A DNA stretch of 64,000 nucleotides from Nephrocerus scutellatus (GCA_947095585.1 OX352763.1:67965024-68029023); one strand, 5' to 3'. Shown: positions 1 through 11,156, counted from the stretch's first letter. A program made the numbers and translations. Notes: a model not told the origin generated them from the letters alone.

Positions 1-482
1 TGTTGTCCCTGTGTCACTTGCACTTGCTTGACCATCGGTGCTGTTGCCCGAACTCTCCTTCCTTTTTCCTTTTTTTTTTTTTATTCTCTAAATTCTTTTT
101 TTTTTATATGTGGCAATCTGCCACTGGTTGGCATCTCGTCCGTCGTCGCAATGCACTTTGTCGCTGCTAGGCGATACAGTGATGCCACTTGAAGAGCGTG
201 GAAGAGAAAAAAAGGGGAAAGAACAACGAGTGGTGAGTACCAAAGAGCCGACAATCAACGTGATAAAAAAATTTTTCAAGGCCAACAATTCCAATTATTG
301 GAATTTTTTTTAAACAAAGGAGTATTTCCCAATGGTTTTCCTTCTGTTCTACGATGCTTAACCAACATGTGCTTATGCTTCGTTGTCGCCGTATATATAT
401 GTAGAGAAAAAAAATACAAAAAAAAACTTTCATAGGGGTGGTGGGGGAAGAAATTTATAACTACCAGTGCCAGCCATCACAG
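1..482. repeat. Dispersed repeat, copy of 34421-34916 (possible LTR fragment)
   Basis: Nearly the same sequence as 34421-34916, including the T-rich stretch near 60-105, the block around 150-190, and the short inverted repeat TTCCAATTATTGGAA near 290. The window begins inside the repeat, so its left end is unknown. At the second locus the copy lies just downstream of a minus-strand gypsy pol end, where a 3' LTR would be, so it may be an LTR or solo LTR. Frames read through it are low-complexity and I do not regard them as genes. Confidence 0.6.
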
Positions 483-718
483 CTTTGAACTCATGCCCCG
501 AATTAAAGCGGCAGCCCGGAGATGCCGTGCTGTGTCGCTCAAAGAGTGCAATGCTAAATTAACGTCAATTAAGAGATAATATAAAAATGTTACAAATCTT
601 ACTTTTTATATTATAATGCCATATACTCAAACAATTACATCTCATCAATTACCTTACTTTTTATATTATAATCCTATATACTCAAACAATTACCTCTCAT
701 CATTGAAGATATATCTAA
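483..718. repeat. AT-rich tandem repeat, left part
   Basis: No gene. AT-rich units built around TTATATTATAATCC and CTCAAACAATTAC repeat here, and related units reappear at 1420-1606 and 10662-10870. These look like one original satellite-like stretch, later split by the Helitron and by the gypsy-A insertion. Confidence 0.5.
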
Positions 719-1419
719 TCTATATATATAAAAGTGAAATTTTGTGTGTATGTATGTATGTCCGGTATGGACTGCAAAACCCTTCAACCGATCACGTTCT
801 AACTTTGCAAATGGGTTTTCTACCATAATAGGCACTTAATAAGGCATATTTTGAAAGTGGTCAGACTCCTAGGTCAAGGGGTCACCATACGAATTTTTTT
901 TATTAATTTTACAACTTGCATAAAAAATGAATGAATGAATCATAAAAATGAATCGAACGCGTTCAAACTTTGCATTTGGGTTTTATACCATAATGAACAC
1001 ATAATAGGCATATTTTGAAAGTGGTCAGACTCCTGGGTCAAGGGGTCACCATTTCACAAATTGCATATTTTTATGAATTTATTAGAATTTTTAGGTAGTA
1101 GCGTCCTGACATTTTGTATAACTGTTTGGTATTTAAAAAAAAAACAAGAACCACTATATTTTTGAAGGGGTCTGATACTTCGGTCTGGAGCTCCCTGATT
1201 TTTTTTTCACATACATATTTTACAGAATATGTAAAATGTAAATATCAACTATACCACGTTCGTAAGAGGATGGCAAGGGTTTATGTGTGCGGGTAGTGAA
1301 GCGCCCGGGAACAGCATATTTTACAGAATATGTAAAATGTTAATATCAACTATACCACATTGGTAAGAGGATGGTAAGGGTTTATGTGTGCAGGTAGTGA
1401 AGCGCCCGGGAACAGCTAG
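719..1419 (+). mobile_element. Non-autonomous Helitron-like element with duplicated 3' end
   Basis: The 5' end reads TCTATATATATAAAAG and the 3' end reads GCGCCCGGGAACAGCTAG, followed by T. A 5' TC and a 3' CTAG inserted between A and T are the Helitron signature, and this 3' end style is common in insect Helitrons. There is no Rep/helicase ORF. About 30 bases containing GTGGTCAGACTCCT are duplicated near 857 and 1020. The last 202 bases are two 101-bp direct copies (1214-1314 and 1315-1415), so the terminal GC-rich motif is present twice. The exact 5' end could instead be 714. Confidence 0.7.
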
Positions 1420-1610
1420 TATAAAAATATTACAAACACTTACTTGTCATATTATAATCCTGTATACATAAAAAGTTATAATACATCAGTTAGAATATAA
1501 TACCCAAGTATTACAAACACTTACCTTTTATGTTATAATACTACATTCACTTTACATTTGTACACCATTATTACTCACAATTATCTTTTTCATTATTATT
1601 ATCCTATACA
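1420..1610. repeat. AT-rich tandem repeat, middle part
   Basis: Units with ATTACAAACACTTACC and ATTATAATCC continue the stretch seen at 483-718. The last four bases, TACA at 1607-1610, are the left target-site duplication of gypsy-A; the matching TACA is at 10658-10661. Confidence 0.55.
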
Positions 1611-2217
1611 TGTAGGAAAAATGCGACTATTTTATTTTAAACGAACAAATATAATTTAATTTAAAAAAAAAACAACAATATGAGATAATATTAAATCAAA
1701 CAATTACAACTCTAAATTAACAGAAACATTATGTGCGATATCGAACCGGACTATGCTCGACAGTCTATGCTGTAGTCACCGTCCTTTTCGGCTTTACAGC
1801 ATGTCCCACGAATGCAGTGCATGCAGCAGTCGGTACCACGTCCACAGCTTGAGAAATCCCATCAGCAGTAATCCTACTGCCTACGCCAATTACGGCGACA
1901 ATTAGCTTCGCTGGTGTCATCGTTTTGTGATAACACCAACCCACGTTGACTCGCTTATATACGAGAATTCTGATGTCACCCTTGTGGTGATTCAACTGAC
2001 CTACATCGACTGCTCTACGCTGAAGAAATCCGACGCTAAACAATTCGGTCCACATTTGAACGACGCAGCAAAACAGGAACGACGGTGACTGCGCAACGTA
2101 TGACGATAACAATTTTCTTATTTAATAAAATGAGATTATTAAGTGAATGCAAAAGATAAAAATGATTAACGATACAATACCAGGAACGAAGGAAGTGAAC
2201 TTCCAATAATTTCTACA
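1611..2217 (-). repeat. Gypsy-A 3' LTR (left on plus strand)
   Basis: 607 bp bounded by TGTAGGAAAAATGCG and AATTTCTACA, a 5-bp inverted terminal match. It aligns end to end with the split LTR at 5841-5923 plus 10089-10657. The frame readable at 1765-2112 is LTR sequence and not a gene. Confidence 0.88.
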
Positions 2218-2289
2218 CCCGGCCATCCTTGAATTTTTCGGCTGTCCTCAGTCGAAGTCTTCGTCTCTATCACTTTCCCCTTCGTTTTC

Positions 2290-3300
2290 GTCTTCTCCGG
2301 GATCAGACACCCAAGGTTTCATGAAAACTGGCAGAGCTAGAGGTTTTGTTAGGTCCATCATGCTCTCCTACCTTTCGGACAACATAGCGATCATTTCCTC
2401 GTAGCCCCATAAACTTGATGTATAGTTTAAGGCCAGCTGCAAACTGCGTCCTCTGACAGCTTGGGGCTCCGTGACACTGTTGAATTTATCACGCATTGAA
2501 CATGGGCGACGTGTTTATACCACTTCTTAGGGTCCTCCATTGAAACCCTAGTAAGAACTTCTATTATAATGAGATTCATCCTCTCCACTTATCCATTTCC
2601 GCGTGGAACTCCTGTTGTCGTTAAGATGTGGCGGATGTCGTTCTTTTCGCAGAATTCCTTAAAAATGTTAGGGGTGAATGCTGCCCCTCTGTCTGATATT
2701 ATGCGCGCAGGACTTCCGAAAACTTCGTACTACTGTTGTACATTTTCTTAACCATCTCCTCACTCTTCGTGGTTTTTACCGGATATATCCAGACAAACTT
2801 GGCGAAAGCGTCAACCACTACAAATAGGTAGTTATAGAACTTGTTCGTCAAATGGAGTGGACCTAAATGATCCACGTGAGAAGTGTGTAGAGGTACGTCG
2901 CTTTTTTCGATAGGATGCAAGAACCCCTCCGCTTTTCCATCTTTTCTAGCAGCCAGTATGCACGGTGCACAGTTGGATATTACAGCGCCAATACAATTTC
3001 TGATTTTGGTGATAAAGTAATCCTGCTTGCAGATTACCTCCATCTTCTTTGCGCCAATGTGGCCTCTGCCGTGAATGCCTCTCAAAATCTCCTTTTTCAT
3101 AGACTTAGACACCACGAGCAAATGAGCACCTTCTGCAAACTTGTAAAGCAGGTCATTTCTCATTTCGTAGTCTTTGTAAGTCCCAGTTGGTGAGAGAATA
3201 TCCACGATTAATTGGCAAAATTCATCCTTATGCTGTGCCCTCTTAACTCTCTCAATTATGCCATCCTAAATCCGCAGCACTTCTCGGTCTCGGAAAATCC
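2290..3300 (-). pseudogene. Gypsy-A integrase (pol 3' part), decayed
   Basis: The integrase would insert the cDNA into host DNA. Read from 3290 downward, the zinc-binding region has the His pair near RGHIGAKK and the Cys pair in NCAPC. The catalytic core then shows Asp in HVDHLGP, Asp in ISDRGAAF (about 2690) and Glu in VERMN (about 2580). The frame is open over 3205-2699, but there are stops and shifts on both sides, one of them just before VERMN. RT upstream ends abruptly near 3330 and RNase H is missing, so a deletion fused RT to the integrase linker. Ty3/gypsy assignment is secure; the clade is not. Confidence 0.82.
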
Positions 3301-3990
3301 CTTACTGCGCATATTTTTTTAATAGAAGGCTTTATACTGCCGTCCTCCACCACGTGCAAAGGAATTTTGTAGATCTGCTCAGGAAATCACACTTTTCCCA
3401 CTTAATCATCAAACCACTCTCCTCTGCTATTCTCAACACGACATCGAGCTTTGCTATGTTCTCCTCCTCGTTTTCCGCGGCGATAACCACATCATATAAA
3501 TACAACAGTAAGTAGTCTTGCCTTATTAAATCTAGAAAAACTTTATTGACGAACCGTTGAAAAACTGCGGGTGAGTTGCACAGCCCAAAAGGAACCTTCA
3601 GGAATTCGTACTGCCCATCTGGTGTCACGAACGTGGTATACTTAATGCTACTGTCTGCCACATCCACGTGAAAAAACCCGTTACGAAGATCCAGTGTGGT
3701 AAACACCTTTGCTTTGTATTGCTTCTCTAGTATCTCTTACATTACTGGCAAGAGATACAGGTCCTTGATAATCTAAGCATTTAATCTCCGGTTATCAACA
3801 CACAACCGATTACTTCCGTCCTCCTTCTTCACCAGGACAATGGGGCTGGCGAAGTCTGACCGACTATGCTGGATAATGCCTTCCTCCAACCATTCCTCCA
3901 CTTGCTTGCACACTGCTTATTTTTCTGGTAGTGCTAGTCGTCTAGCCTTCTGATATATAGGATTCTCATCTTGTAGTACTAGGTTCATTT
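3301..3990 (-). pseudogene. Gypsy-A reverse transcriptase, active site mutated
   Basis: The RT palm is recognisable: LDLRNGFFHVDV, then TTFVTPDGQYEFLKVPFGL, then the catalytic box. The box reads YLYD where the family has YLDD, so the second catalytic Asp is lost. N-terminal fingers (residues like EEWLEEGIIQHS and SPIVLVKKEDGS) lie at about 3920-3800 but are separated by stops. After the primer-grip region the sequence jumps to unrelated residues near 3350, consistent with deletion of the RT end and RNase H. Confidence 0.85.
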
Positions 3991-4603
3991 CGATGCATGA
4001 CTTCGAAACTCTTCTGGGGGAATAAGCCGAAACAATGTCGTAGATGGCATTTCTATAGTTGTCGTTGCCAACTCGCAGGCTGCTCCCATCTGTGTCCTCT
4101 TCGTCGTCAATCACTCCGATGCTCAAAACATCATCCTCCTCCAGATTATAGGTCTTAGCTCGTTCCACCCTCTCCACATCCACCTTATTCATGTGCTTAA
4201 TTCTTCCGTAAGTTATCATCAGTTCCACATTCTGCAAAAAAATCTCTTCCCAGCAATATCCGATCTGAGATCCAATTGTCCGGAACCACCTGGAACCAAA
4301 CCTAATGCCTATCCGGACCAATTCGTACTTCTAAAAGATAGGAACCCATTGTTTTCCGGGGGCGCTACTAAATCCTGGTTGATTCACTTTGACTCCCCCG
4401 ATTTCCTCCACGAATGATTTATTTACAATAGAGACGTCACTTCCGTTATCGACGAATGCTTGGTAGGGTTTCTCCGCAACACTAATTGGCACATGATTTC
4501 CATCCGAGTAAATTCGCTGGACTTGGCGCACACCTCTAGAATCAATGTCTTCTTTTTTTTCTGGTTCGGGCATTGGGGAGAGATGTGTCCGAACTGGTTG
4601 CAT
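3991..4603 (-). pseudogene. Gypsy-A protease and protease-RT linker
   Basis: The retroviral-type aspartic protease is visible as FVDNGSDVSIVN near 4440. The catalytic triad in this family is normally DTG or DSG and here reads DNG, which would be expected to inactivate it. The open frame from 4321 to 3917 continues into an acidic linker (EEDDVLSIGVIDDEEDTD) leading to RT. A frame change separates protease from linker near 4325. Confidence 0.7.
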
Positions 4604-5485
4604 CGGAAATACCGTGCCCCCTTAGCCCTATCGGGTGACATCGTTATGGCGCAACGGGGTGTCCGCAGTGGGAAGAGTTTGACTTACCAGTCATCATATT
4701 TCTATTGGTCTCAACTCGTTGCTTCGGCATCTGGCGTTGCTCCTCTGGTATACTTCTAACTTGGATTTTAACTCATGCAGCGTCGAGGCTTCGTATAATA
4801 TTGTTTTAATATTTACCGTGTCCAGAATCCCATTTGTTATGTACTCTATTAATGAGAATTCATTAACGTCTCCTTCACCATGGATCTGAGACATTGCGTA
4901 CAGGTATTCTAATAGGGTCTCTGAAGAAATTTTTTTTTCTAGACTCCAATCTTTTGTGTATTTCGATGCTCGACGTCTTCCTTCCGAACTCCTTTACTAA
5001 AAGTGCCTTCAGTTTGGACCAGGCTGTTACTCCCTCCGTCGCTTCTACCGCCAATTTTGCGGCCCTCTTCAATAGTCTACGCGAGTAGAGATATTTTTGT
5101 ACATCATTCCACTCACACGATGTTGCAATTTCCTCAAACTCTTTTATCCATTTGGCACAGTTCTTTCCTCTTTCTCCTGAGAATTGTTCCAGCGACTCTT
5201 CGACGTCTCGGAATATGAATATGTTTTTTGTATTCATCGTGGCTTCTTCAGCTTGCTGGCGGACTTCTTTGCCGTGGTCGTTTGTCTCAGGCTGATCGTT
5301 GCTCGTGTCAGAAAGTTCGTCTTCTTCTTCTCTTAACGCGCCTAATATGTCCACTACCTACACTCTCCTAACGCACTGCGAACACGATCCACCAAGTCAG
5401 TTTTGATGTTATATCGATAGGACAGGCCTCTTCTCTTAAAAATCGCCTGTAGCTGACGAACTGTTAGTTTCTGCAGATCGTCCAT
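4423..5485 (-). pseudogene. Gypsy-A gag with SAP-like N-terminus and broken zinc knuckle
   Basis: The best start is the ATG at 5485. The first roughly 35 residues contain LTVRQLQAIFKRRGLS followed by KTDLVDRV, which matches the SAP-domain pattern (LTV..L...LK.RGLS....K..LV.R). A stop and a frame change follow near 5358. The frame from 5354 then gives an acidic stretch and a capsid-like region (ESLEQFSGERGKNCAKWIKE). Near 4600 the nucleocapsid knuckle reads YFRCNQFGHISPQC; the first Cys of the CCHC is replaced by Tyr. Gag would form the particle and bind RNA. The SAP reading is from the motif only. Confidence 0.75.
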
Positions 5486-5822
5486 TCACTTTATCCAGGA
5501 ACCACGTCTCTTCTACGCACGGATTCACTCTTTACTTTCCTATATCTTATCCTCACTTGTCATTCTTATCTTATTAACTTCACTCCAACTTCTTTGCTTT
5601 ATCTTACTTTTTGCACTGTCTTTACCTTCTTATCTTTATTTTACTCTCTTCACTGTTTTTGCTGTCTTAGCTTTATTTCACTCTGTTCACTGTCTTCACC
5701 TTCTTAGCTTTATTTTACTCTCTTCACTATCTTTACCGTCATAGCTTTATTTTACTCTGTCCACTATTTCTAATATTCGCCAGAGAAAAACAAAAAAAAA
5801 AATTCCAAATTTATCCGGTGAA

Positions 5823-5840
5823 ATCCCGGTTGAGCCCCCA
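5823..5840 (-). other. Gypsy-A primer binding site
   Basis: On the minus strand, TGGGGGCTCAACCGGGAT starts directly at the LTR end (5841). It matches the tRNA-Pro-type PBS TGGGGGCTCGTCCGGGAT except at two central positions. The location, with no spacer, supports the LTR border call. The tRNA identity is tentative. Confidence 0.7.
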
Positions 5841-5923
5841 TGTAGGAAAAAATGCGACTATTTTATTTTAAACGAACAAATATAATTTAATTTAAAAAAA
5901 AAAAAAGAACAACAATATGAAAT
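5841..5923 (-). repeat. Gypsy-A 5' LTR, first segment
   Basis: Begins TGTAGGAAAAAATGCG and matches the start of the LTR at 1611. The match breaks off at CAATATGAAAT, where the Mag-like element is inserted, and resumes at 10089. Confidence 0.87.
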
Positions 5924-6003
5924 TGTTGGCAACACTTATATTATTCATACTTATACTTACTAATACTTATACTTACATACATATATATTAAGACAAGAAA
6001 CTA
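5924..6003 (+). repeat. Mag-like 5' LTR remnant
   Basis: Matches 9934-10013 almost base for base, then diverges at AGATTGAATTT versus AGATTTAATAAAG. An internal deletion joined the LTR directly to gag. Confidence 0.82.
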
Positions 6004-6009
6004 GATTGA

Positions 6010-6937
6010 ATTTCTGTCCGCTAACATAACGGAATTTGCATACGATCCAGAAAACGGGAGTACCTTTGAGACATGGTTTGAACGGTATGATGGTTTATTC
6101 AGCGAGGACGCAGGAAAGTTAGACGATTCAGCTAAGGTTCGTCTTTTGCTCCAAAAACTGAATACCATCGCACATAACAAGTACGTAAATTATATTCTAC
6201 CAAAAAAATCAAACGAAATTAGTTTCGAAAATACCATAAAGAAACTTAAAGAAATATTTGGTTTACAAATATCAAAATTCCACATGCGTTTTAATTGCCT
6301 TCAGTTAAGCAAGAGTGAATGCGATGATTATGTTACATACACCGGTATTGTTAATAGACAGTGTGAAAATTTTGATCTCTCGAAACTAACACTCGATCAG
6401 TTTAAGTGTTTAATTTTCGTAATGGGGCTCAAATCATCTACTGATGTAGATATTCGCACTCGTTTGTTAAACAAAATAGACACGGACGCCATTAAAATAA
6501 CTCTTCACGAATTATCGCAAGAATGCCAACGTTTGATGAATCTAAAGGCAGATAAACAGCTTATTGAAATAACATCATCTACCACAGTTGTACGAGCTGT
6601 ACAACAACATTCAAAAGAACAAGTGCCAAAAACACCGTGTTGGTGCTGTGGTCAAATGCATTTCGCTCGTAACTGCACTTATGGAAATCATAAATCCAGA
6701 GAATGCAACAACATTGGCCATAAAGAAGGTTACTGTGGATCAGGTGGATTAGCGAAAAATATAGCAAAAAGAAAGAAAAGGCGAGGTAGACAAAATCAAC
6801 CCAACAATCGCAACCACATGAACGAGAAGAAGAGCAAACACGATAAGTATGTCAAAACTATTTTCATCTCACGAAATGTCAACTGTGAAACACGTCGTAA
6901 ATATTTGACAGTTCAATTCAATGGTATGGACGCGTGA
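6010..6937 (+). pseudogene. Mag-like gag, N-terminally truncated
   Basis: The frame is open from just after a TAG near 6005 and has no ATG start, because the deletion removed it. The capsid region is well kept: FETWFERYDGLF, LDDSAKVRLLLQKL, and QFKCLIFVMGL near 6400-6430. A zinc knuckle reads CWCCGQMHFARNC (about 6638-6676), with one residue fewer than usual between Cys2 and His. A basic tail (KKRRGRQ) follows. The frame ends at a TGA immediately before protease-like residues, so gag and protease share a frame broken by one stop. Confidence 0.82.
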
Positions 6938-8913
6938 TTACAATTCGATTCAGCGTCCGATATAACAATAATATCAGAGAACATTTTTAAACAACTAAAT
7001 GGGTCGAGTTCTGATATTATGAGTGTTGATTGTTCCGCGAAAAATGCTTAGGGAGAAAACATACACTCTTATTTGTAAATTTACATGTGTCATAATTTTC
7101 AAAGGCTCAACCAGTCGAGGTACGTGTTTCGTATTGAACATCCATAACCTCAACATTTTGGGGTATTGACTGGATTGAGGCATTCGAACTTTGGAATCGT
7201 CCTATAAATTCCATTTGCAACAAAGTCCCATCAACGCACAAGGTAATTGATATATCATCACTAACACAATCGTTTCCACAAATATTTAGTGAACGTTTGG
7301 GATTGTGCAACATATTCAAAGCACATTTTGTTTAAAGCCAAACGTACAGCCAGTGTTTCGCGCAAAACGCCCAGTGGCATACACTATGCAAAATCTAGTT
7401 CAAAAAGAACTGCATCGCTTGCAAAATATTGGTATAATTTCTCCAGTCAATTATTCCAACTGGGCAGCGCCAATCGTCGTTGTTCGGAAATCGAACGGTT
7501 CCATACGTATGTGCGCAGATTTTTCAACGGGTCTTAACAATGCTCTGGAACAACATCAATACCCATTGCCAGAAGACATATTTTCCCGTATTTCCAATTC
7601 AACAGTGTTCAGCCAAATCGATTTGTCGGATGCATTTCTGCAAATTGAAATGGACAGCGAATCAAAACAGCTTCTTACCATTTACACACACCTTGGACTA
7701 TATCGATTCAACCGCATGGCTTTCGGTGTCCAGCATATTCCAACAAATTATGGACCAGTTGCTTGCTGTAATTCATTGGGTAGCAGCATACATCGATGAT
7801 ATTTTTTTGTCTGGAGAGACGATGGAAGAGCATGATCAAAATTTGCAAAATATCATGCAACGCATCCAGGAATATGTATTCACCCTTCAGTTAGAAAAAT
7901 GCAAGTTTTTTGTAACTGAAATAAGATACTTCGGTTATATCAGTAACAGCCAAGGGTTGAAGCCAGATCCAGCAAGGATCGCTGTAATCAAAAAATCACC
8001 GGAGCCAACAATCATTAGTGAACTCAGATCATTTCTCGGTGCCGTAAATTTTTATGGAAAGTTTGTCAGTCGCATGCGACAACTCAGAGGTCCTCTAGGT
8101 GAAGTCCTCCGAAAAGACATTAAAGGAACTGGTCAAAAAAATGTCAAAGAAGTTTTTGTCAGAAGCAGATCATCGGAATTACTTCTCACACATTTTGATC
8201 CTAAGGTCGAAACTATTATAGCGGGAGACGCATCAAATTACGGCTTGGGAGCATGTATTCTTCATCGGTATTCAGATGGCAATGTAAGAGCTATATCTCA
8301 TGCATCACGTTCTCTGACTACAGCCGAACAAAATTATGGACAAATCGAAAAAGAGGCACTTGCATTAGTGTTCGCAGTCACAAAATTCCACAAAATGATA
8401 TTTGGACGAACATTCATATTACATACAGACCAAAAACCAGTGTTGGCAATTTTTGGAAGGAAAAAAGGTACTCCAGTACATTCTGCAAACCGTCTACAGC
8501 GATGGGCACTAACGCTATTGGCATATGATTTCAAAATCGAATACATTTCGACGAACAGTTTTGGATATGCTGATATGTTGTCGCGTCTTATCAATAAAAC
8601 AGTTACCGCTGAAGAAGACATTGTCATCGCTGCAGTTAAAGTAGACCATGAAATCAAACAAATCCTTGACGAAACTTTTCGAAATTTGCCGATCACACAC
8701 AGGCAAGTTGTTTTCGAATCCCACAAAGATTTAACGCTTAACAATCTTTACAGTTACATCAAAAATGGTTGGCCATCCAAAGTCTCAACAGACGAGCAAA
8801 TGTTTTGCAATCTTAGGGACGCAATTTCTATTGCAAACGATTGTTTGATGTTTGGCGAACGGATAATCATTCCGTCAATACTCCGCAAACGCACAATGGG
8901 GTCGAGCGCATAA
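6938..8913 (+). pseudogene. Mag-like protease, RT and RNase H with frameshifts
   Basis: The protease motif LQFDSASDITIIS lies right after the gag stop; DSA replaces the usual DTG/DSG-type triad. RT is open at 7305-7799 (KSNGSIRMCADFSTGLN, SQIDLSDAFLQIE) and changes frame after RMAFGVQ near 7725. The frame continuing to 8913 carries the catalytic YIDDIFLSG (about 7785), the thumb, and RNase H with DASNYGLGAC and the QKPVLAIF / YADMLSRL boxes. The RT catalytic Asp pair is intact, but at least one shift and several upstream breaks prevent a full product. Confidence 0.87.
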
Positions 8914-9917
8914 AATCTATTTCTCGGCGTATATTGGCCTTATATCGATTCGGACATTACGAATTTCGTTAGAAACTGCAACGGTTGTGCTAGAGCGGCG
9001 AAACTCCCAGTAAAAACGCATTTAACATCCTGGCCAAATCCAAAAGATGCATGGCAACGAATACATATCGACTATGCAGGCCCACTCAACGGAAAAATTT
9101 TCTTGTCGTTGGAGCACTATTGACAGTGATCTCAGATCACGGAACACAATTTACCAGTGCTAAATTTCAACTTTTTTGCAATGTGCATGGTATTCAGCAT
9201 CTTCGATCCAGCACGTACTATCCAATGTTCAACGGCCAAGCTGAGCGATTTGTGGACACATTCAAACGTGCACTTCAAAAATTAGACGGAGAAGGGACGA
9301 CAAAGCAAAATTTGAATACTTTTCTTCAATACTATCGCTCAACGCCGAACCGAAATGCACCAGACAACAAATCACCAGCAGAGTTAATGTTCGGACGGAA
9401 CATACGCATTACAATGGATTTACTGAAGCCAAGTAAGAACACTTCTACAAAATCATTTAATGCGCTCAACCAAGAAGCACAATTTAATCGGCGTCATGGA
9501 GCCGTTTACAGAGAATTCAACGTGGCAGATTTAGTCTACGTTTGGTTGTTGCGTCGGGGCAAGTTCAAGTTGATCGCTGGTAAAATTATTGAGCGAGTCG
9601 GTAAGGTCATGTTCAATGTGTTACTTAATGACACCAATTTCCTCATCCGTTCACACATAAATCAATTACGTCAACGTTTTTATCCGTCGCACACAAACTT
9701 CAATGAAATGACAATACACCATCCGAAAACCTTATTGGACGTCTTCGAGTTCAGCACAAACTCTTCGTTAAAAGCAAGTCAACAGTAAACCACGGAGATG
9801 AATGAATCAGAAGAGGTAAAACAAATTGACCCAGAACCAACCTCAACTGGAGAAGTCGCACTTCGGCGATCAGCTCGTACTCGCCGCCCAAACCTCTATT
9901 ATCAAACTAAAAAATAA
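8914..9917 (+). pseudogene. Mag-like integrase with core deletion
   Basis: After the stop at 8913 the zinc region continues in another frame (FVRNCNGCARAAK). The core has the first Asp in IHIDYAGPL (about 9065), the second in VISDHGTQF (about 9130) and Glu in NGQAERFV (about 9240). The first two are far too close, so about 50 residues of the core are deleted. The C-terminus runs past a stop at 9788 to a basic LRRSARTRRP tail ending with TAA at 9915-9917, 17 bases before the 3' LTR. Confidence 0.84.
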
Positions 9918-9933
9918 ATGTAAAAAGGAGAGG

Positions 9934-10088
9934 TGTTGGCAACACTTATATTATTCATACTTATACTTACTAATACTTATACTTACTTACATATATATTA
10001 AGACAAGAAATTAGATTTAATAAAGAGACGGTTTAATTCTGTTACGACTGTTGACATACAATCATCAAGCTTATTTCCTGAGATTACA
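9934..10088 (+). repeat. Mag-like 3' LTR
   Basis: 155 bp, TGTTGGCAAC to GATTACA. A purine run (AAAAAGGAGAGG, 9922-9933) directly before it is a good polypurine tract. Gypsy-A LTR sequence resumes immediately after it. Confidence 0.84.
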
Positions 10089-10657
10089 AAAGAGATAATA
10101 TAAAATCAAACAATTACAACTCTAAATTAACAGAAACATTATGTGCGATGCCGACCCGGACGATCTTAGCCACGAAAACCAACTCCCAGTCTCTGCTGCA
10201 GTCACCGTCCTTTTCGGCTTTACAGCATTTCCCACACATCCAGTGCTTGCATCAGTCGGTAAAACGTCCACAGCTTGAGAAGTTCCGTCAGCAGTAATCC
10301 AATACTGCCTACGCCAATTACGGCGACAATAAGCTTCGCTGGTGTCATCGTTTTGCGATAACACCAACCCACGTTGACTCGCTTATATACGAGTATTTTG
10401 CTGTGAATCACCCTTGTGGTGATTCAACTGACCTACATCGACAGCTCTACGCTAAAGAAATCCGACGCTAAACAATTTGGTCGACATTTGAACGACGCAG
10501 AAAAACAGGAACGACGGTGACTGCGCAACGTACGACGATAAAAAATTTCTTATTTAATGAAATGAGATTCTAAGATTATTAAGTGAATGCAAAAGATAAA
10601 AATGATTAACGATACAATACCAGGAATGAAGGAAGTGAACTTCCCACAATTCCTACA
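10089..10657 (-). repeat. Gypsy-A 5' LTR, second segment
   Basis: Continues the LTR interrupted at 5923 and ends with TTCCTACA. The TACA target duplication follows at 10658-10661. A small difference from 1611-2217 (an extra short segment near 10170-10195) shows the two LTRs have diverged. Confidence 0.86.
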
Positions 10658-10661
10658 TACA

Positions 10662-11156
10662 TAAATAGTTATAATACATCAGTTAGAATATAATATCCAA
10701 ATATTACAAACACTTACCTTTTATGTTATAATCCTACCTTCGATGTACATTAGTACACAACTGCTACCAAAAACTTACCTTTTTATATTATCATTATCAT
10801 ATACATTAAAGTTACATACCCTTCTGTAATATACCTTGCACATATAACTTACATTTTTTTTGATATCATGCAAATTAAATAAATCAAATTATAACGTTCA
10901 AACAAAAATGACCGACTAGAAAGTTTACTATTAATTGAATCATTTTCTCTTCTTCCCAATGGCGTCCCAGGTTGGTCGGACCAGAAATCAAGGGAAGACA
11001 GTCTTCACTTTGGTTTTTTTTTATTTTTTTCTAGCACGTAATTATACATTTTTTTTTTTCTGGTTATGAGGACGGTGTGTGGCTGGTAAACCCCTGTAAA
11101 AGCCTCAAAGTTATGGATTTGTCAAAGTGTGCAAGTCTATTTTGATACACTTACCG
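10662..11156. other. AT-rich non-coding, right part of the split satellite
   Basis: 10662-10870 repeats the ATTACAAACACTTACC and TTATAATCCTAC units seen left of gypsy-A, so the satellite once ran continuously. 10870-11156 is AT-rich with T-runs and no recognisable gene. Confidence 0.5.

Larger units (their letters stand above)
5924..10088 (+). mobile_element. Mag-like gypsy element nested in the gypsy-A LTR
   Basis: Short LTR ends (TGTTGGCAACACTTATA at 5924 and 9934) flank a plus-strand gag-pol. The 3' LTR is complete (155 bp, ending GATTACA). The 5' LTR matches only for about 80 bases, and then the sequence jumps into gag, so the rest of the LTR, the PBS and the gag start are deleted. Pol resembles the Mag/K02A2.6-like group of Ty3/gypsy in RT wording and in its very short LTRs. 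Several frame breaks make it dead. It must be younger than gypsy-A because it interrupts it. Confidence 0.85.
1611..10657 (-). mobile_element. Gypsy-A: complete but decayed LTR retrotransposon with nested insertion
   Basis: Two LTRs with TGTAG...CTACA ends flank a minus-strand gag-pol region: 1611-2217, and a second LTR split into 5841-5923 and 10089-10657. The flanks show a perfect 4-bp duplication (TACA), as expected for Ty3/gypsy integration. Order on the minus strand is LTR, primer binding site, gag with an N-terminal SAP-like segment, protease, RT, integrase, LTR. The RNase H part is deleted. Frameshifts, stops and lost catalytic residues make it inactive. A plus-strand Mag-like gypsy (5924-10088) lies inside the 5' LTR. 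Confidence 0.88.

Noticed and set aside
1765..2112. 115-residue minus frame
   Set aside because: Lies wholly inside the gypsy-A LTR, and the other LTR copy has different breaks.
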